DNA of 64,000 bases from JAHBNG01 sp039028975. GTDB lineage: Bacteria > Chloroflexota > Anaerolineae > Caldilineales > Caldilineaceae. The position numbers and the translations under genes are program-made. Below, in pieces: positions 54,910-64,000 of the stretch. The notes below the pieces were generated by a model, which was not told the DNA's origin, did not search any database, and saw only the letters and a list, made by a program, of their open reading frames with translations. Position 1 is the first letter of the stretch. Each line of letters opens with the position of its first letter. The stretch covers positions 1 through 64,000 of the forward strand of contig JBCCHB010000014.1 of the NCBI GenBank assembly GCA_039028975.1. Reading direction: 5' to 3'.

Positions 54910-55722
54910 ATGCCTGAACTGCCTGAAGTTGAAACCTATCGCCGTGAATTAGCGCCTGAGCTTGTAGGACGCACCATCGAAAAGGCTGAGGTTTTGTGGC
55001 CACGGATCATTGCCGAACCAAGTCCTGGCGAGTTTTGCCAAAAGGCAAAAAAGCAAGAATTCGATCGATTTGATCGTCGTGGCAAATATTTGATCTTCTC
55101 CTTTATCGGTGGAAGTTCCCTCATCATTCATCTACGTATGACTGGAGAAATTCACATTCATCCCCCTTCGGTAGAGCCAGATAAACATACCCATGTACGG
55201 TTTTGGCTCGATGATGGGCGCACCTTGCATTATCGGGACATGCGAAAATTCGGAAGACTGTGGCTCGTTGACAACCCTGGTTCAGTCCTCTTTCATTTAG
55301 GACCAGAGCCACTAGACGATTCGTTTACGCCAGAACGTCTAGCGACCCAATTAGCGCGGCGGAAATCGAAGATTAAGTCACTTCTCTTAGATCAATCCGT
55401 TGTAGCTGGTGTGGGAAACATCTATGCTGATGAAGCACTCTTTCGGGCAGGCATTGACCCGCGCCGATTGGGGAATTCTTTGTCAATTGTCGAAGTGACC
55501 GCTTTGCATGGTGAAATACGCAATGTTTTACAGTGGGGAATTGAAAAAGGGGGAAGTACTCTACAAAATTATGTCCGATTGGGTGGCCTGAAAGGAGAGT
55601 TTCAGCATGAACATCAGGTCTTCCGTAAGACGGGACAACCATGCCCCAAATGCGGCCACCCCATCGAGCGGACTGTGATTACGCAACGAAGCACCCACTT
55701 CTGTAGCCACTGCCAGACTTAA
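54910..55722 (+). CDS. mutM: Formamidopyrimidine-DNA glycosylase
   Basis: 270 residues. PELPEVETYRRELAPELVGR is the catalytic N-terminus, with Pro2 and Glu3 after Met1. DRRGKYLIF holds the catalytic Lys, and VVAGVGNIYADEALFRAGI the helix-two-turn-helix. The C-terminal zinc finger has CPKCG and CSHC. It removes 8-oxoguanine and nicks the DNA. It is divergent from tsaD. Confidence 0.97.
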   Translation: MPELPEVETYRRELAPELVGRTIEKAEVLWPRIIAEPSPGEFCQKAKKQEFDRFDRRGKYLIFSFIGGSSLIIHLRMTGEIHIHPPSVEPDKHTHVRFWLDDGRTLHYRDMRKFGRLWLVDNPGSVLFHLGPEPLDDSFTPERLATQLARRKSKIKSLLLDQSVVAGVGNIYADEALFRAGIDPRRLGNSLSIVEVTALHGEIRNVLQWGIEKGGSTLQNYVRLGGLKGEFQHEHQVFRKTGQPCPKCGHPIERTVITQRSTHFCSHCQT

Positions 55723-55780
55723 GCGTTTCTTCGGCCAATTCAGAAAAATACGCACTGTTCAAGCTGCTTGGATTTTGAAT

Positions 55781-56905
55781 CTACGGTGCAATATCCACTT
55801 CGGGCAGGACTTCAATATCTACCTGGAATCCTTGATGATCCCGCAGGGTTGGACCCGTAGCGTCTGCAAAAATCCAGGCGGTTGTTGAGTCAATCCACTG
55901 AATCTGAATCCAGGCACGATCAGGTGTACGAGCAAGTGCCATCAGCTGTTCCTTGTAGGCAAAGGTGGTGATTACGTCCGCCGCTGTGCTAGGGGAAACC
56001 CGGGCCTTTACCCCAAGTACAGCCTGAATAACCACATAATAACCATTCGTTTGAATCGTGCTTGGTTGGTTACTCTGCTGATTACCATCGGGTGTTGAGG
56101 TAAGGTGAGGAAGTAATGACGATGGTTCTGGAGCCAATCCCTCTAGCGATACTTCTCTGAGCGGACCACCTGTGCCAATCTGCTCTGTATTGACCAGAGA
56201 ATTTGCTCCAGCCATAGCACCATCTGTCAATAGTGGATGGTTCTCTTCCTGGTCCAGGCTACTTTTGCTACTTAGCTTTGCTTGGTCGGTATGCTCTTCG
56301 ATACCGCTCTCAACGGTCCAAGTGGATTCTACTACATCTGTTATCAGAACATCTGCTGCGGAGCGACTGGAGGCTACAGTTGGTCTTACTCGTGCGTCAG
56401 GAAAGAGAGCCGATATCGATAGACCCTCTGGAGCTGAAACGAGATAGGATGTGACAGACCAGCCAAAGACGAGGCTGATTGCCAGAATCGAAGCTTGCCT
56501 AGCCAGCTGACTGATTCGCGTCCGATTTACTGATTGTGGCTCATTCTCAGTAGGATAGGATGTTTCCAGCAGATCATAGAGATCTGGCTTTGGTTGTGTT
56601 CCCTGTACTGATTGTTCTGTGCCACGCCAACTCTCAATAAATCCAAACACAATGGCTATTGCCATTACAGTAATGACAGCTGGCAACCAGCTCTCCAAAT
56701 TGCTAATACCAGACTGCTGAGTGCCTACATAGTAACGCCAAGTTAAACCAAGGCAGAAGATGGCCGTCAATATTGTTAGAATTAATAGAGATGCTGGGAT
56801 GGTCCAAGGGGTGCGAGGCTGACGAGGGCCGTCCTTATGCAATCGATAAAGAAAGTCGACTAGCAATAAACAAATCAGTGTTGCAACCAGCCAATACGTA
56901 TCCAT
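55781..56905 (-). CDS. Membrane protein with C-terminal bacterial SH3 domain
   Basis: 374 residues. Three N-terminal hydrophobic segments (about 5-17, 36-55, 72-90) and one near 133-152 precede a long Ser/Thr/Glu-rich extracytoplasmic stretch. A C-terminal SH3-like domain follows (YYVVIQAVLGVKARVSPSTA, then AWIQIQWIDSTTAWIFADAT). SH3 domains of this kind often bind cell wall. No specific function can be given. Confidence 0.75.
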   Translation of the reverse strand: MDTYWLVATLICLLLVDFLYRLHKDGPRQPRTPWTIPASLLILTILTAIFCLGLTWRYYVGTQQSGISNLESWLPAVITVMAIAIVFGFIESWRGTEQSVQGTQPKPDLYDLLETSYPTENEPQSVNRTRISQLARQASILAISLVFGWSVTSYLVSAPEGLSISALFPDARVRPTVASSRSAADVLITDVVESTWTVESGIEEHTDQAKLSSKSSLDQEENHPLLTDGAMAGANSLVNTEQIGTGGPLREVSLEGLAPEPSSLLPHLTSTPDGNQQSNQPSTIQTNGYYVVIQAVLGVKARVSPSTAADVITTFAYKEQLMALARTPDRAWIQIQWIDSTTAWIFADATGPTLRDHQGFQVDIEVLPEVDIAP

Positions 56906-57067
56906 CTGCTTTCAAGTACCCACTTTCGAGTGTCGTCTGTCGCGTTACTATAAAAAGCACACAAGGAGTGAGTCTTCAATATAGCGGTTTATCTAACTAA
57001 CTATAGGCAGGCGAAAGGACAAGCGTGAAGACTAAACAATTCTCAACTCATCGAGAACTGCACGATG

Positions 57068-57099
57068 CTCAGCATTGTTTGAAAACGACCTCAGTATAG
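57068..57099. repeat. Family A element, deleted copy A12
   Basis: The left arm GCTCAGCATTGTTTGAAAAC is fused directly to CGACCTCAGTATAG; the hairpin interior is deleted. Confidence 0.6.
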
Positions 57100-57278
57100 A
57101 ACTCAATTTGAGTTGATTTTAGTCAACATTAACAGAGCGACAGGTATCTTCGTCAAAACAATGACGAATGAATTCGTCTTTGTGCATGGGAAAGAGCGTG
57201 GTGTACAACGTGGTTACAATGCAGAGGCGTTGGCGATGATCCCATAAATTGTATTGTAAGAACGAGAATAAAATAACT

Positions 57279-57361
57279 TATACTCAGTTCCGTCTGAAAC
57301 CGTAGTTTGGTTAATCCAGTAGGGCTACGGAAGATTCCGGTTTGCAATTCACCGCAATGTA
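57279..57361 (+). repeat. Family A palindromic element, copy A13
   Basis: Starts TATACTCAGTTCCGTCTGAA. ACCG/CGGT inner pairing and CAGTAGGGCT loop; right end CACCGCAATGTA. Confidence 0.75.
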
Positions 57362-57524
57362 AACATCTAGAAGGGCTATAACCAGACCAAACGAAACGTA
57401 TAAGCCGTGACCATCTACTAGTCTATCATATTTTCAAGAATAGAGGATTACAAGTTGCTTTCAATTTAAGGTAAGTATAAGGTTCATAGTGTAATCGTAG
57501 GAAAGTCTGTGTACGACATCTAGC

Positions 57525-60500
57525 TTAGAAACCAAATGGGCTTCCATCTAGCTGCCAGAGAGATAGTGTGCAGGATGCGCGATCCATAATAGCCATGAGG
57601 AGCTGATTGTTCACCGTTGCGACATCAATTCCAACGGGCTCAATGAATCCAGGATCTGTCCACTCTAGTAACGGTTGCCCCTGTGGAGTATGGAATATAA
57701 CCTTGCGCTGTACTGGATCGACAACGAAAATAGCACCATTCGCCAATGCTGCAAGGCGGGGACCATTCAAGGTATTCGTTGCCTTGACTGCCGAGATGCT
57801 GCCGCTCGCCTCCCCCCTTCCCGTCAATAGCCAAAGTCGACCATCTTCGGCCGTGATTGCCCAAAGCCGACCAGCGATGGGTACTGCATCTACTGGTTGG
57901 CCCAAGCCAAATAGAGTTTCTCTTCCACCTATTTCTTGCATTACCTGTCCTTCGCTAGAGAGAAGAACAACCCGCCCCCCGCCAGTATCGGCCACAGCAA
58001 TATTGCCCGCAGCATCTGTGCCGAAGCCTCGTGGGCGGTAAAAGCTCGTATTGATAGCAAGAGGAACAATTGCATCATCGATAGAGGCCTGCGGATTGAG
58101 CCGAAAGATCTGTTGGCTAACAGCATCCAGAAGAAGGGGCTGCACCGTGCCAGATACCCTATCATTCTGCATAGCCAGATCGAAGGGTTCCACAAACTGT
58201 TCACTCCCATAAAACCGTTCCCATGAACCGTCTAGATTATAGGTAACAACTCGCTGATTCCCCGTATCTGCTACGTAGATATCGCCCGATAAGGGATCAA
58301 TGGCAATGCCATGGGGCTCTAATAGCTGCGGACTCCCTGCTCCGCAGCCAGCCGACGTTTGCCAAAGCGGTTGTGCATTAAAGGGTGGAAGTGTAGCCAT
58401 CGTCACACCCAATTGGGGCTCTGGTGGACTCTGAAGTTTAGAGAGGGCAAAGAAATCATTACCCAGCAGAGGAGATGCCAGTGAAGAGGGGGGCGGTAAT
58501 GGATAATCAAGTTGGGACAAACCGCCCATTAGCGGCAACAGGCTACTCATTGGCAAAGCTTCAGGTTCTCCACCTGGGGGTAACCAGAATAGTTCTAAAC
58601 TAGGATAATCAGGTGGGGATGCATCTTCAGTCGTAACATATGCTAACTCAATGTCGTGCCAACCTTGAGGCAGATAAATCAATCCCTCGGCATACCGTCT
58701 TTGATCTTCAGAGCCATCAGTGTTGTCATTTTGGTTCTCTTCTTCCGCCTCTTCACCCTGAGATGGGTTGTCTCGAGTTGAATCGATCAACAATTGACCA
58801 TTAATCTGCAGCAATACTTGGCCATCCGTAAGCACACCCACCATGTACTCTCCACCACGGCTAGCCGCAACCTTACCACGCCAGCGAACGCTGTAAGGCT
58901 TGGGCAAAGCAGCATTCACACCAAGCAATAGATCTTTTTGCATAAAGAGCGGAGGAGCATCAAAACGGCCGCCCTCGTAGTATGTACCCAAAAGACCCGC
59001 TTTGGGTGGTGCTGATGCTTGAAGCAATGTCACTGGAATAGATTCCCGATTGCCCTCTGGCGACTGCCAAGTAATATCAAAATTTGCTGGCTGAGCACCA
59101 GACGCAACCGATTCACTCTGATATCCGAGCCGAATATGGTACGGGCCGCGAGCCAAAGGAACATCCAAGGCCACGTCAATACCTTGGGACGTGTCCAAAA
59201 TCGGGATATTGTCAGCATACAATGTTAGCTGAGCCTCAGGATGGCTCTCTGCCCAGAAACTGTAGCTGCCAGACTGGGGAATCATCAGCGTCCCTTCTCG
59301 CCTTGCACTAAATGGTCCCTGTACGGGAAGAGCTGACCAATCTCCTGTCAATGATTCATGGTCCTGACTAAAGAAAGAGGGCTGAGATAGAGCGCTTGGA
59401 TCATTTCCCTCATGATATGTTCCCCTTAACCCTTGATTGGCCAGAATCGTATCCGTAGAGACATGATAAAGTACTAACTGAGTCGGATCGTCTTCATTTA
59501 GAATCGGTTGTGGTTCGACTCTCCCACCAGGAAGGATCTGCTGAAGTAGCTCAATGAGGCTGGGATCGTTGCCATCGAGAAGATAGGTCAAATCCCCAGC
59601 GGGGGGCGAGATAAAGAAAAGATCCTGAAGCGGGTCAAAGGCGCGAATTCGCCCATCAGCCTTTGCGGCATCAAACGAAGGGCCGAGCTGAAGGGCAGTC
59701 GTCGGTTTGGCCATATAATCTGCTGGCACAAAGTAAGTGACATTCCTACCTTCGACATCGGGTAGCGCTTCGGTCAGATAAGTCGTTAGGAGGCCGTCAA
59801 GAGGACTGTCCGCGCTACCAGAGACGCTTCTCAGCTTATCAAAGAGATCACCCGCGTTGATGGCAGGCAGCAAAAGCGCCAGAGCCAGTACAGCCAAAGC
59901 GACCTGACGAGTATCAAAGAGTGGCCGCCAGCTCACTTGCATTGCGTCGATAAATTGCTCGATAGCCACCGCGGCAAGGCCAAAGAGAAAGGGAAGCAAG
60001 ATCAGCAGTAAACTAGCTGGAGGATCCAGGATCGAATCGGGTTTTCCACTAGATATGGCAATCCAGAGACCAACAAAGGCAGAGATAATTCCACCGATCA
60101 ACACCAAGCTAGATGGCCTCCACCAGAGCCGGACAAGCGAGCCAAGCCCCACTACAGCCAATCCGGCCAGCAATAGCCCGCTCAACGAACCATCCAGAAG
60201 ATTGCCTGCTGCACCAAAATTCCCTTGATAGAATAAGTTGCGAAACAGGTCTGTCCAAATATCGCTAGAGATCTCGCCACTAGGTACAGAGGCGAACGTC
60301 AGTGGCGTAACGAGCCAGCCCAAATTGATGCTAATACTTAGCGTTCCAAATAACCCGCTGATTAGAAGGATGCTCCCCCCCAGAATGCTCTGCCATCCCC
60401 ATGGACTAAGGGCATACATGGTGATGAGCACAACCCAAGCGGCCCACAGAATAGGCATCACCTGTAAAAAGCTACTTTCAATCCAGAGTAACCCCAAACC

Positions 60501-61292
60501 GATGCCCGCTCCAACCAGACAGAGCAACCCAATACGGCTGCGAAGCTGAAATGTCGTATACAAGAGCCATCCTGAGACACAGATCAGTAGAGGCAGCATA
60601 ATGCGATTATCAGCCACACTGCTGCTCCAAATATGCCACGGTGATTGAACAAGAAGAGCTGTGGCAACCAATGCAGCAGATGCTAGAACCACTTGGCGAG
60701 CAAAGAGATAAAAGCCTAGAAGCGTAAGGCTACCGACCACTACACCCGCCAGCCGAATTGCATCAAGTGGTGATTCGACTATCGGGGATAGCAATCTAAT
60801 GAGGCTAGTTAAAAGGACGGATGCATCAATTTGCGGTAGGCTGGTTGGATCAGCCGACATCATCAGTGCCGTACATTCGCTACCAATACACTGTGCAGGA
60901 AGCGCCTCCGCCGCAGCATAGCGCAGCCCACTGCCCAGTATCAGAAGCAAGAGTAACCAAATGATCTCACTGCCCCGGGAGATAGGGGGACGGGAGTGAA
61001 CTAGACTAGCCTCCTCAGTCGGCTTAGTGCCATCTGCTACGGCAAGTCCCGTTCTAGCCATTTCTATGGCGCTGCCATCGTCTGAGTCGTCTTGATTCTC
61101 AAGATATGAATTCACAGCCGCTGACCTTCCTGGTCGGGCTCTTGAACCAATCCCAAATACAATGGCTGCAATAACGGAAAGAATCAATCCGTCTCGAACA
61201 AGGTAGGGAGCAAGGAGGGGGGCATCGGCCAATAACGACTGTGCATAGAACGCGAGAACAAATGCAATAAGTAATAAAATGAATCTACCCAT
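57525..61292 (-). CDS. Giant membrane protein: GT39-like, two PA14-like domains, NHL-type propeller
   Basis: 1255 residues from ATG 61292 (an upstream ATG at 61406 is less likely: the first membrane helix begins at 61292). The N-terminal half has about a dozen membrane helices with the layout of a GT-C/family 39 glycosyltransferase (SSVADNRIMLPLLICVSGWL). Two PA14-like modules start GLRGTYHEGNDP and GLLGTYYEGGRF. A propeller follows with repeats LEPHGIAIDPLSGDIYVADT and YRPRGFGTDAAGNIAVADTG. No clear ribosome site. The role is probably envelope glycosylation or adhesion; not determinable further. Confidence 0.8.
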   Translation of the reverse strand: MGRFILLLIAFVLAFYAQSLLADAPLLAPYLVRDGLILSVIAAIVFGIGSRARPGRSAAVNSYLENQDDSDDGSAIEMARTGLAVADGTKPTEEASLVHSRPPISRGSEIIWLLLLLILGSGLRYAAAEALPAQCIGSECTALMMSADPTSLPQIDASVLLTSLIRLLSPIVESPLDAIRLAGVVVGSLTLLGFYLFARQVVLASAALVATALLVQSPWHIWSSSVADNRIMLPLLICVSGWLLYTTFQLRSRIGLLCLVGAGIGLGLLWIESSFLQVMPILWAAWVVLITMYALSPWGWQSILGGSILLISGLFGTLSISINLGWLVTPLTFASVPSGEISSDIWTDLFRNLFYQGNFGAAGNLLDGSLSGLLLAGLAVVGLGSLVRLWWRPSSLVLIGGIISAFVGLWIAISSGKPDSILDPPASLLLILLPFLFGLAAVAIEQFIDAMQVSWRPLFDTRQVALAVLALALLLPAINAGDLFDKLRSVSGSADSPLDGLLTTYLTEALPDVEGRNVTYFVPADYMAKPTTALQLGPSFDAAKADGRIRAFDPLQDLFFISPPAGDLTYLLDGNDPSLIELLQQILPGGRVEPQPILNEDDPTQLVLYHVSTDTILANQGLRGTYHEGNDPSALSQPSFFSQDHESLTGDWSALPVQGPFSARREGTLMIPQSGSYSFWAESHPEAQLTLYADNIPILDTSQGIDVALDVPLARGPYHIRLGYQSESVASGAQPANFDITWQSPEGNRESIPVTLLQASAPPKAGLLGTYYEGGRFDAPPLFMQKDLLLGVNAALPKPYSVRWRGKVAASRGGEYMVGVLTDGQVLLQINGQLLIDSTRDNPSQGEEAEEENQNDNTDGSEDQRRYAEGLIYLPQGWHDIELAYVTTEDASPPDYPSLELFWLPPGGEPEALPMSSLLPLMGGLSQLDYPLPPPSSLASPLLGNDFFALSKLQSPPEPQLGVTMATLPPFNAQPLWQTSAGCGAGSPQLLEPHGIAIDPLSGDIYVADTGNQRVVTYNLDGSWERFYGSEQFVEPFDLAMQNDRVSGTVQPLLLDAVSQQIFRLNPQASIDDAIVPLAINTSFYRPRGFGTDAAGNIAVADTGGGRVVLLSSEGQVMQEIGGRETLFGLGQPVDAVPIAGRLWAITAEDGRLWLLTGRGEASGSISAVKATNTLNGPRLAALANGAIFVVDPVQRKVIFHTPQGQPLLEWTDPGFIEPVGIDVATVNNQLLMAIMDRASCTLSLWQLDGSPFGF

Positions 61293-61434
61293 AATCGTCG
61301 ATTTTACCAGCGATAGGGCTGAATTGGCAATTGGTCGATCTGTAAAATGGGTAGAGAGGTATTCGGTAGAGATGGGGAGGTACGAGCTATGGAAGCCGCT
61401 CACCAAAAGCTAGGCTATTTACAAGTGTATTTTC

Positions 61435-61520
61435 TATACTTAGCTCCGTTTGAAAACCGCAGTTTGGTCTCTCCTGTAGAGGCGGCAGAAAACTGCGGTT
61501 TCAAAGCGACCACAGTATAG
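61435..61520 (+). repeat. Family A palindromic element, copy A14
   Basis: 86 bp, best-preserved copy. Inner stem ACCGCAGTT/AACTGCGGT is perfect, with outer arms TTAGCTCCGTTTGAAA / TTTCAAAGCGACCACAG. It lies between the two giant membrane-protein genes. Confidence 0.9.
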
Positions 61521-61537
61521 TTTACCTGTCCAACTAG

Positions 61538-64000
61538 TTATGCCTGGCTACCCAACAATCGCCTTATTGGACCCAGTGGTAGTGCTTGCCAAACTACGGC
61601 CATACCTTCTCCGCGGAACGCTCCCGTTCCGTAGAGAGCACCAACATAGAGCGGTAGGCCAAGCAGTAGAGCCGCCCCAGCACTCATACCCCACCCTGTG
61701 AAGGTCAGAGTAGCCACACCTGCAAGTAAGATTGACAGCACGGGCGGGATGCAAATCGCAAGCCACGGTACTGTACCAACGTGGCGCCTTACTGAGTAAT
61801 AGAAGGGAAACAGTAGGCTAAACTCGCTTAAAATGGTCACAACGGCAGCGCCCAAATAGCCAAACGTGGGAATGACCAGCAGATTCCCCACCGTATTAAA
61901 GACCACGCCAATGATAAATGCCTTGGTCAAATAGCGCTGTTGATTCACCGCTATGAGCACATATTGGGTTACACTGTTGATAAAGCCAATGGGGATACTC
62001 CAGATTATGACCTGCAATGCCAGATCCGAACCACTAGGGTAGCGAAACTCATATCCATAGAGTTGGACGGTCTCAGTCATTCCTAGGAATTTACTACCGC
62101 CAACCAGGGCCACCAGTGGCTCAGCTAATACTGTTACTGCCAACGCAATCGGCAAACTGATCATCAGCAAAAGTCGCGTACTCAGAACGTAAGAGCGTAG
62201 CAGATTCGACCGGCTCTCTTCACCAGTTGTGTCGCTCTGTGGATCACTATTCTGTTCACGCTCCTGCTCACTTTTCTGACTATCTGCCTCATGGCCATTC
62301 GCAGTGCGAGCATATCGACTCATCAATGGAAAGATGGCCAAAGTAAAGACACTGGGAATGATGTTCAGCCCATCCAGATATTTGATGCCGACGCTATACA
62401 GCCCCACGCTGGCAGCACCAGCCACAGGACGCAGAATCCAGATATCGATGCGCCAAAAGATGGTGGACAATAAGTGATTGATCATCAACGGACCGCTGGT
62501 ACCCACCATCCACTTCTGCAGAGACCAGTCCCATGTCCACTCTGGTCGAAATAGCACTCGGCGCACTAACCCATAAAGGAAAAAGACCTGCCCTATATTA
62601 ACCAGTAAGCTAACCCCAGCCAGGCCTACAAATCCCCAGCCAATCAGCAGAACCAACGCGCCTAACGCCACTTTTATGAGTGCGACTACACTTGACAGCC
62701 CCGCCGGATACTCCATCTTCTCAAAAGCATTGAACATGCTGCTCAAGGCGTCGGCCCAGTTGGCAAAGAGCATGGCCACGGCAAAGAGTGCAATGGCCTG
62801 CACTTCTTGCCGACCAATACCTTGTACGGTTTGGCCCGTTTCTTCAATAAATTGCCCACCAGTCAGCACGGATAAGAGCAGGGCACCGAGCCAAATTCCT
62901 AAACGTAATCGGTTGGCCTGTTGCCTTTGGTCAGCACTGTTCTGACGGTTAATGGTCAACAATGTCAGTATGCCAGCGCCAAGGAGGATAGCACCGATTT
63001 GAATGGTGCGTAGGGTCATGAGGCCCAACCCCATACCGCTGTTTCTAGTGATCTCGTCACCAAGCGGGCTGGTGCCAATCGCGGTATAGCCATAGGTAAC
63101 CAATGCCAACAAAGGCAAGCTGACCAGCCATAGTAGCGTACGTAGGGCCAACACATTGGTTAGGTAGCGACTTGCTTGGCTCTTATCCGCTGCCACATCT
63201 CGCATGACGAGAGTACCCAATCCATACCGACTGAGAATCTCGAAGAGACCATAAATAGCCACAACAAAATAATATTTCCCCGTCCCCTCTGGCCCCAGCA
63301 GTCGCACGTAGAGCATGGCAAAGGCAAAATCAATGGCCTTGTTGGACAAGTTTAGCGCCATGGGAACCAACGAATTCTTGGCAATTCGCTCGACATCTCC
63401 GGTCCCTTCTGGACGGTAGTAACGTCCCCATCCCCACCAGCCAACCAAGAGCAGGGCGGTCATGAAAGCCAGGAAGGAAACGTATAAGCCCAACTTAAAG
63501 CTCAATGGTGAATAGACAAAACGCACAGTCCATTGACCCGTCTCTGGAATATAGACCGTACGGAAGGCTCCATTGGCGCGGTAAATGGTGAGCTCTTCTT
63601 CCTGGCTTTCATCCTCGCCAAAGGGGCGGATGTAGGCTTTCCAGCCAGGGAAATAGGCATCGGTCACCACAAGCCAACCCCGATCGCTTAGATTGAGATC
63701 CACAAAGAGACCGTTTGCAGCATAGGTACTGACAGATACATCGGCCACGTCCAGACGCGATGGCAGGAGAGCGTTCTCCTCAGCGGGCATATCTTCAATA
63801 TAGACAACTTGACGTAAATCACTTTCAACCAACGGCTGTAAATCAGGGGGGGCAATACGCGCTTCTGGCACAACAAAGGCCCGGTCTATCACCTCGGTGT
63901 TCTCATAAATGCTAATATGCTCGTCTCGGTAGATTTGGCTCCATTCCGGATTAGGGATGTGGTGCTGGGTAAAGACATAGCGTACGTTGAGGAAGTCGAG
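61538..64000 (-). CDS. YfhO-like C-terminus fused to a polysaccharide flippase (5' end outside window)
   Basis: At least 820 residues; the frame is open to the window edge, so the start is outside. A GTG at 63892 is internal: the upstream frame reads LDFLNVRYVFTQHHIPNPEW and ISIYENTEVIDRAFVV, both typical YfhO motifs. GWLVVTDAYFPGWKAYI ends the YfhO part. After a membrane helix comes a roughly 600-residue MATE/Wzx-like flippase with about 14 helices. It presumably couples a lipid-linked glycosyl transfer module to export. No terminator was seen between it and the 57525 gene, only repeat A14. Confidence 0.85.
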   Translation of the reverse strand, partial: LDFLNVRYVFTQHHIPNPEWSQIYRDEHISIYENTEVIDRAFVVPEARIAPPDLQPLVESDLRQVVYIEDMPAEENALLPSRLDVADVSVSTYAANGLFVDLNLSDRGWLVVTDAYFPGWKAYIRPFGEDESQEEELTIYRANGAFRTVYIPETGQWTVRFVYSPLSFKLGLYVSFLAFMTALLLVGWWGWGRYYRPEGTGDVERIAKNSLVPMALNLSNKAIDFAFAMLYVRLLGPEGTGKYYFVVAIYGLFEILSRYGLGTLVMRDVAADKSQASRYLTNVLALRTLLWLVSLPLLALVTYGYTAIGTSPLGDEITRNSGMGLGLMTLRTIQIGAILLGAGILTLLTINRQNSADQRQQANRLRLGIWLGALLLSVLTGGQFIEETGQTVQGIGRQEVQAIALFAVAMLFANWADALSSMFNAFEKMEYPAGLSSVVALIKVALGALVLLIGWGFVGLAGVSLLVNIGQVFFLYGLVRRVLFRPEWTWDWSLQKWMVGTSGPLMINHLLSTIFWRIDIWILRPVAGAASVGLYSVGIKYLDGLNIIPSVFTLAIFPLMSRYARTANGHEADSQKSEQEREQNSDPQSDTTGEESRSNLLRSYVLSTRLLLMISLPIALAVTVLAEPLVALVGGSKFLGMTETVQLYGYEFRYPSGSDLALQVIIWSIPIGFINSVTQYVLIAVNQQRYLTKAFIIGVVFNTVGNLLVIPTFGYLGAAVVTILSEFSLLFPFYYSVRRHVGTVPWLAICIPPVLSILLAGVATLTFTGWGMSAGAALLLGLPLYVGALYGTGAFRGEGMAVVWQALPLGPIRRLLGSQA

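Larger units (their letters stand above)
56906..57524. other. Gene-free stretch with two family A copies
   Basis: It holds A12 (57068-57099, both ends joined with the middle missing) and A13 (57279-57361). A 28-codon frame at 57155-57246 has no recognised match. Confidence 0.5.

Noticed and set aside
1..64000. tRNA, rRNA, CRISPR arrays and cas genes
   Set aside because: None of the gaps shows cloverleaf-like ends, rRNA motifs or regular repeat-spacer structure; a tRNAscan run would be needed to be certain.

Overview
The window reads as a chromosomal segment of a bacterium of the Chloroflexota type (Anaerolineae or Caldilineae-like). This is an inference from gene content: a lone MreB, YceD-L32, TatB-like/TatC, DarA-Tmk-R3H ATPase, FHA and Ser/Thr kinase regulators, YfhO and PA14 giant membrane proteins, and GTG/TTG starts. 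No rRNA, tRNA or CRISPR was seen. Coding density is unusually low. Most gaps hold short palindromic elements, so the segment looks like a genome heavily colonised by MITE-like repeats.

Layout. 1-1048 is non-coding. 1049-6257 (minus) is an NAD-linked formate dehydrogenase operon: a NuoE-NuoF fusion, an Fe-S subunit, an intruding nucleotidyltransferase-like gene, and a molybdopterin subunit whose in-frame TGA is almost certainly selenocysteine, followed by a SECIS-like hairpin. 7168-7490 is an ISL3-type transposase remnant. 7773-14293 is a small catabolic-looking cluster: ComB-like phosphatase, FAD oxidoreductase, aldolase-like barrel protein, FGGY sugar kinase, flavin reductase, and a convergent MFS transporter. 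Then come clpC, a four-domain S1 protein, ridA and mreB (minus).

22539-30986 (minus) is a complete F1Fo ATP synthase operon (atpI-like, B, E, F, H, A, G, D, C) with repeats lodged between several genes and a strikingly enlarged subunit a. 31115-34579 holds a Ser/Thr kinase divergent from an FHA-winged-helix regulator and hemW. 34759-41303 (plus) carries a coiled-coil protein, yceD, rpmF, fabD, fabG, nusB, tatA/B-like and tatC. 41534-47732 holds a coiled-coil protein, then darA, tmk, an R3H ATPase and two acyltransferase-like genes. 48056-56905 holds a Thr/Pro-linker surface protein, a NurA-domain protein, an AI-2E family protein, tsaD, mutM and an SH3 membrane protein. 57525-64000 (minus) holds two giant membrane proteins: a GT39-like/PA14/NHL fusion and a YfhO-flippase fusion that runs off the window.

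Across the window two main families of about 85-100 bp palindromic elements recur. Family A starts TATACTCAGCTCCGTTTGAA; family B starts GCCAGAAAAGTTCTGTCC. Family A has an inner stem whose sequence varies between copies while base pairing is kept. Three B elements are split by other elements, giving a layered insertion history. Several A copies end within about 20 bases of a start codon.
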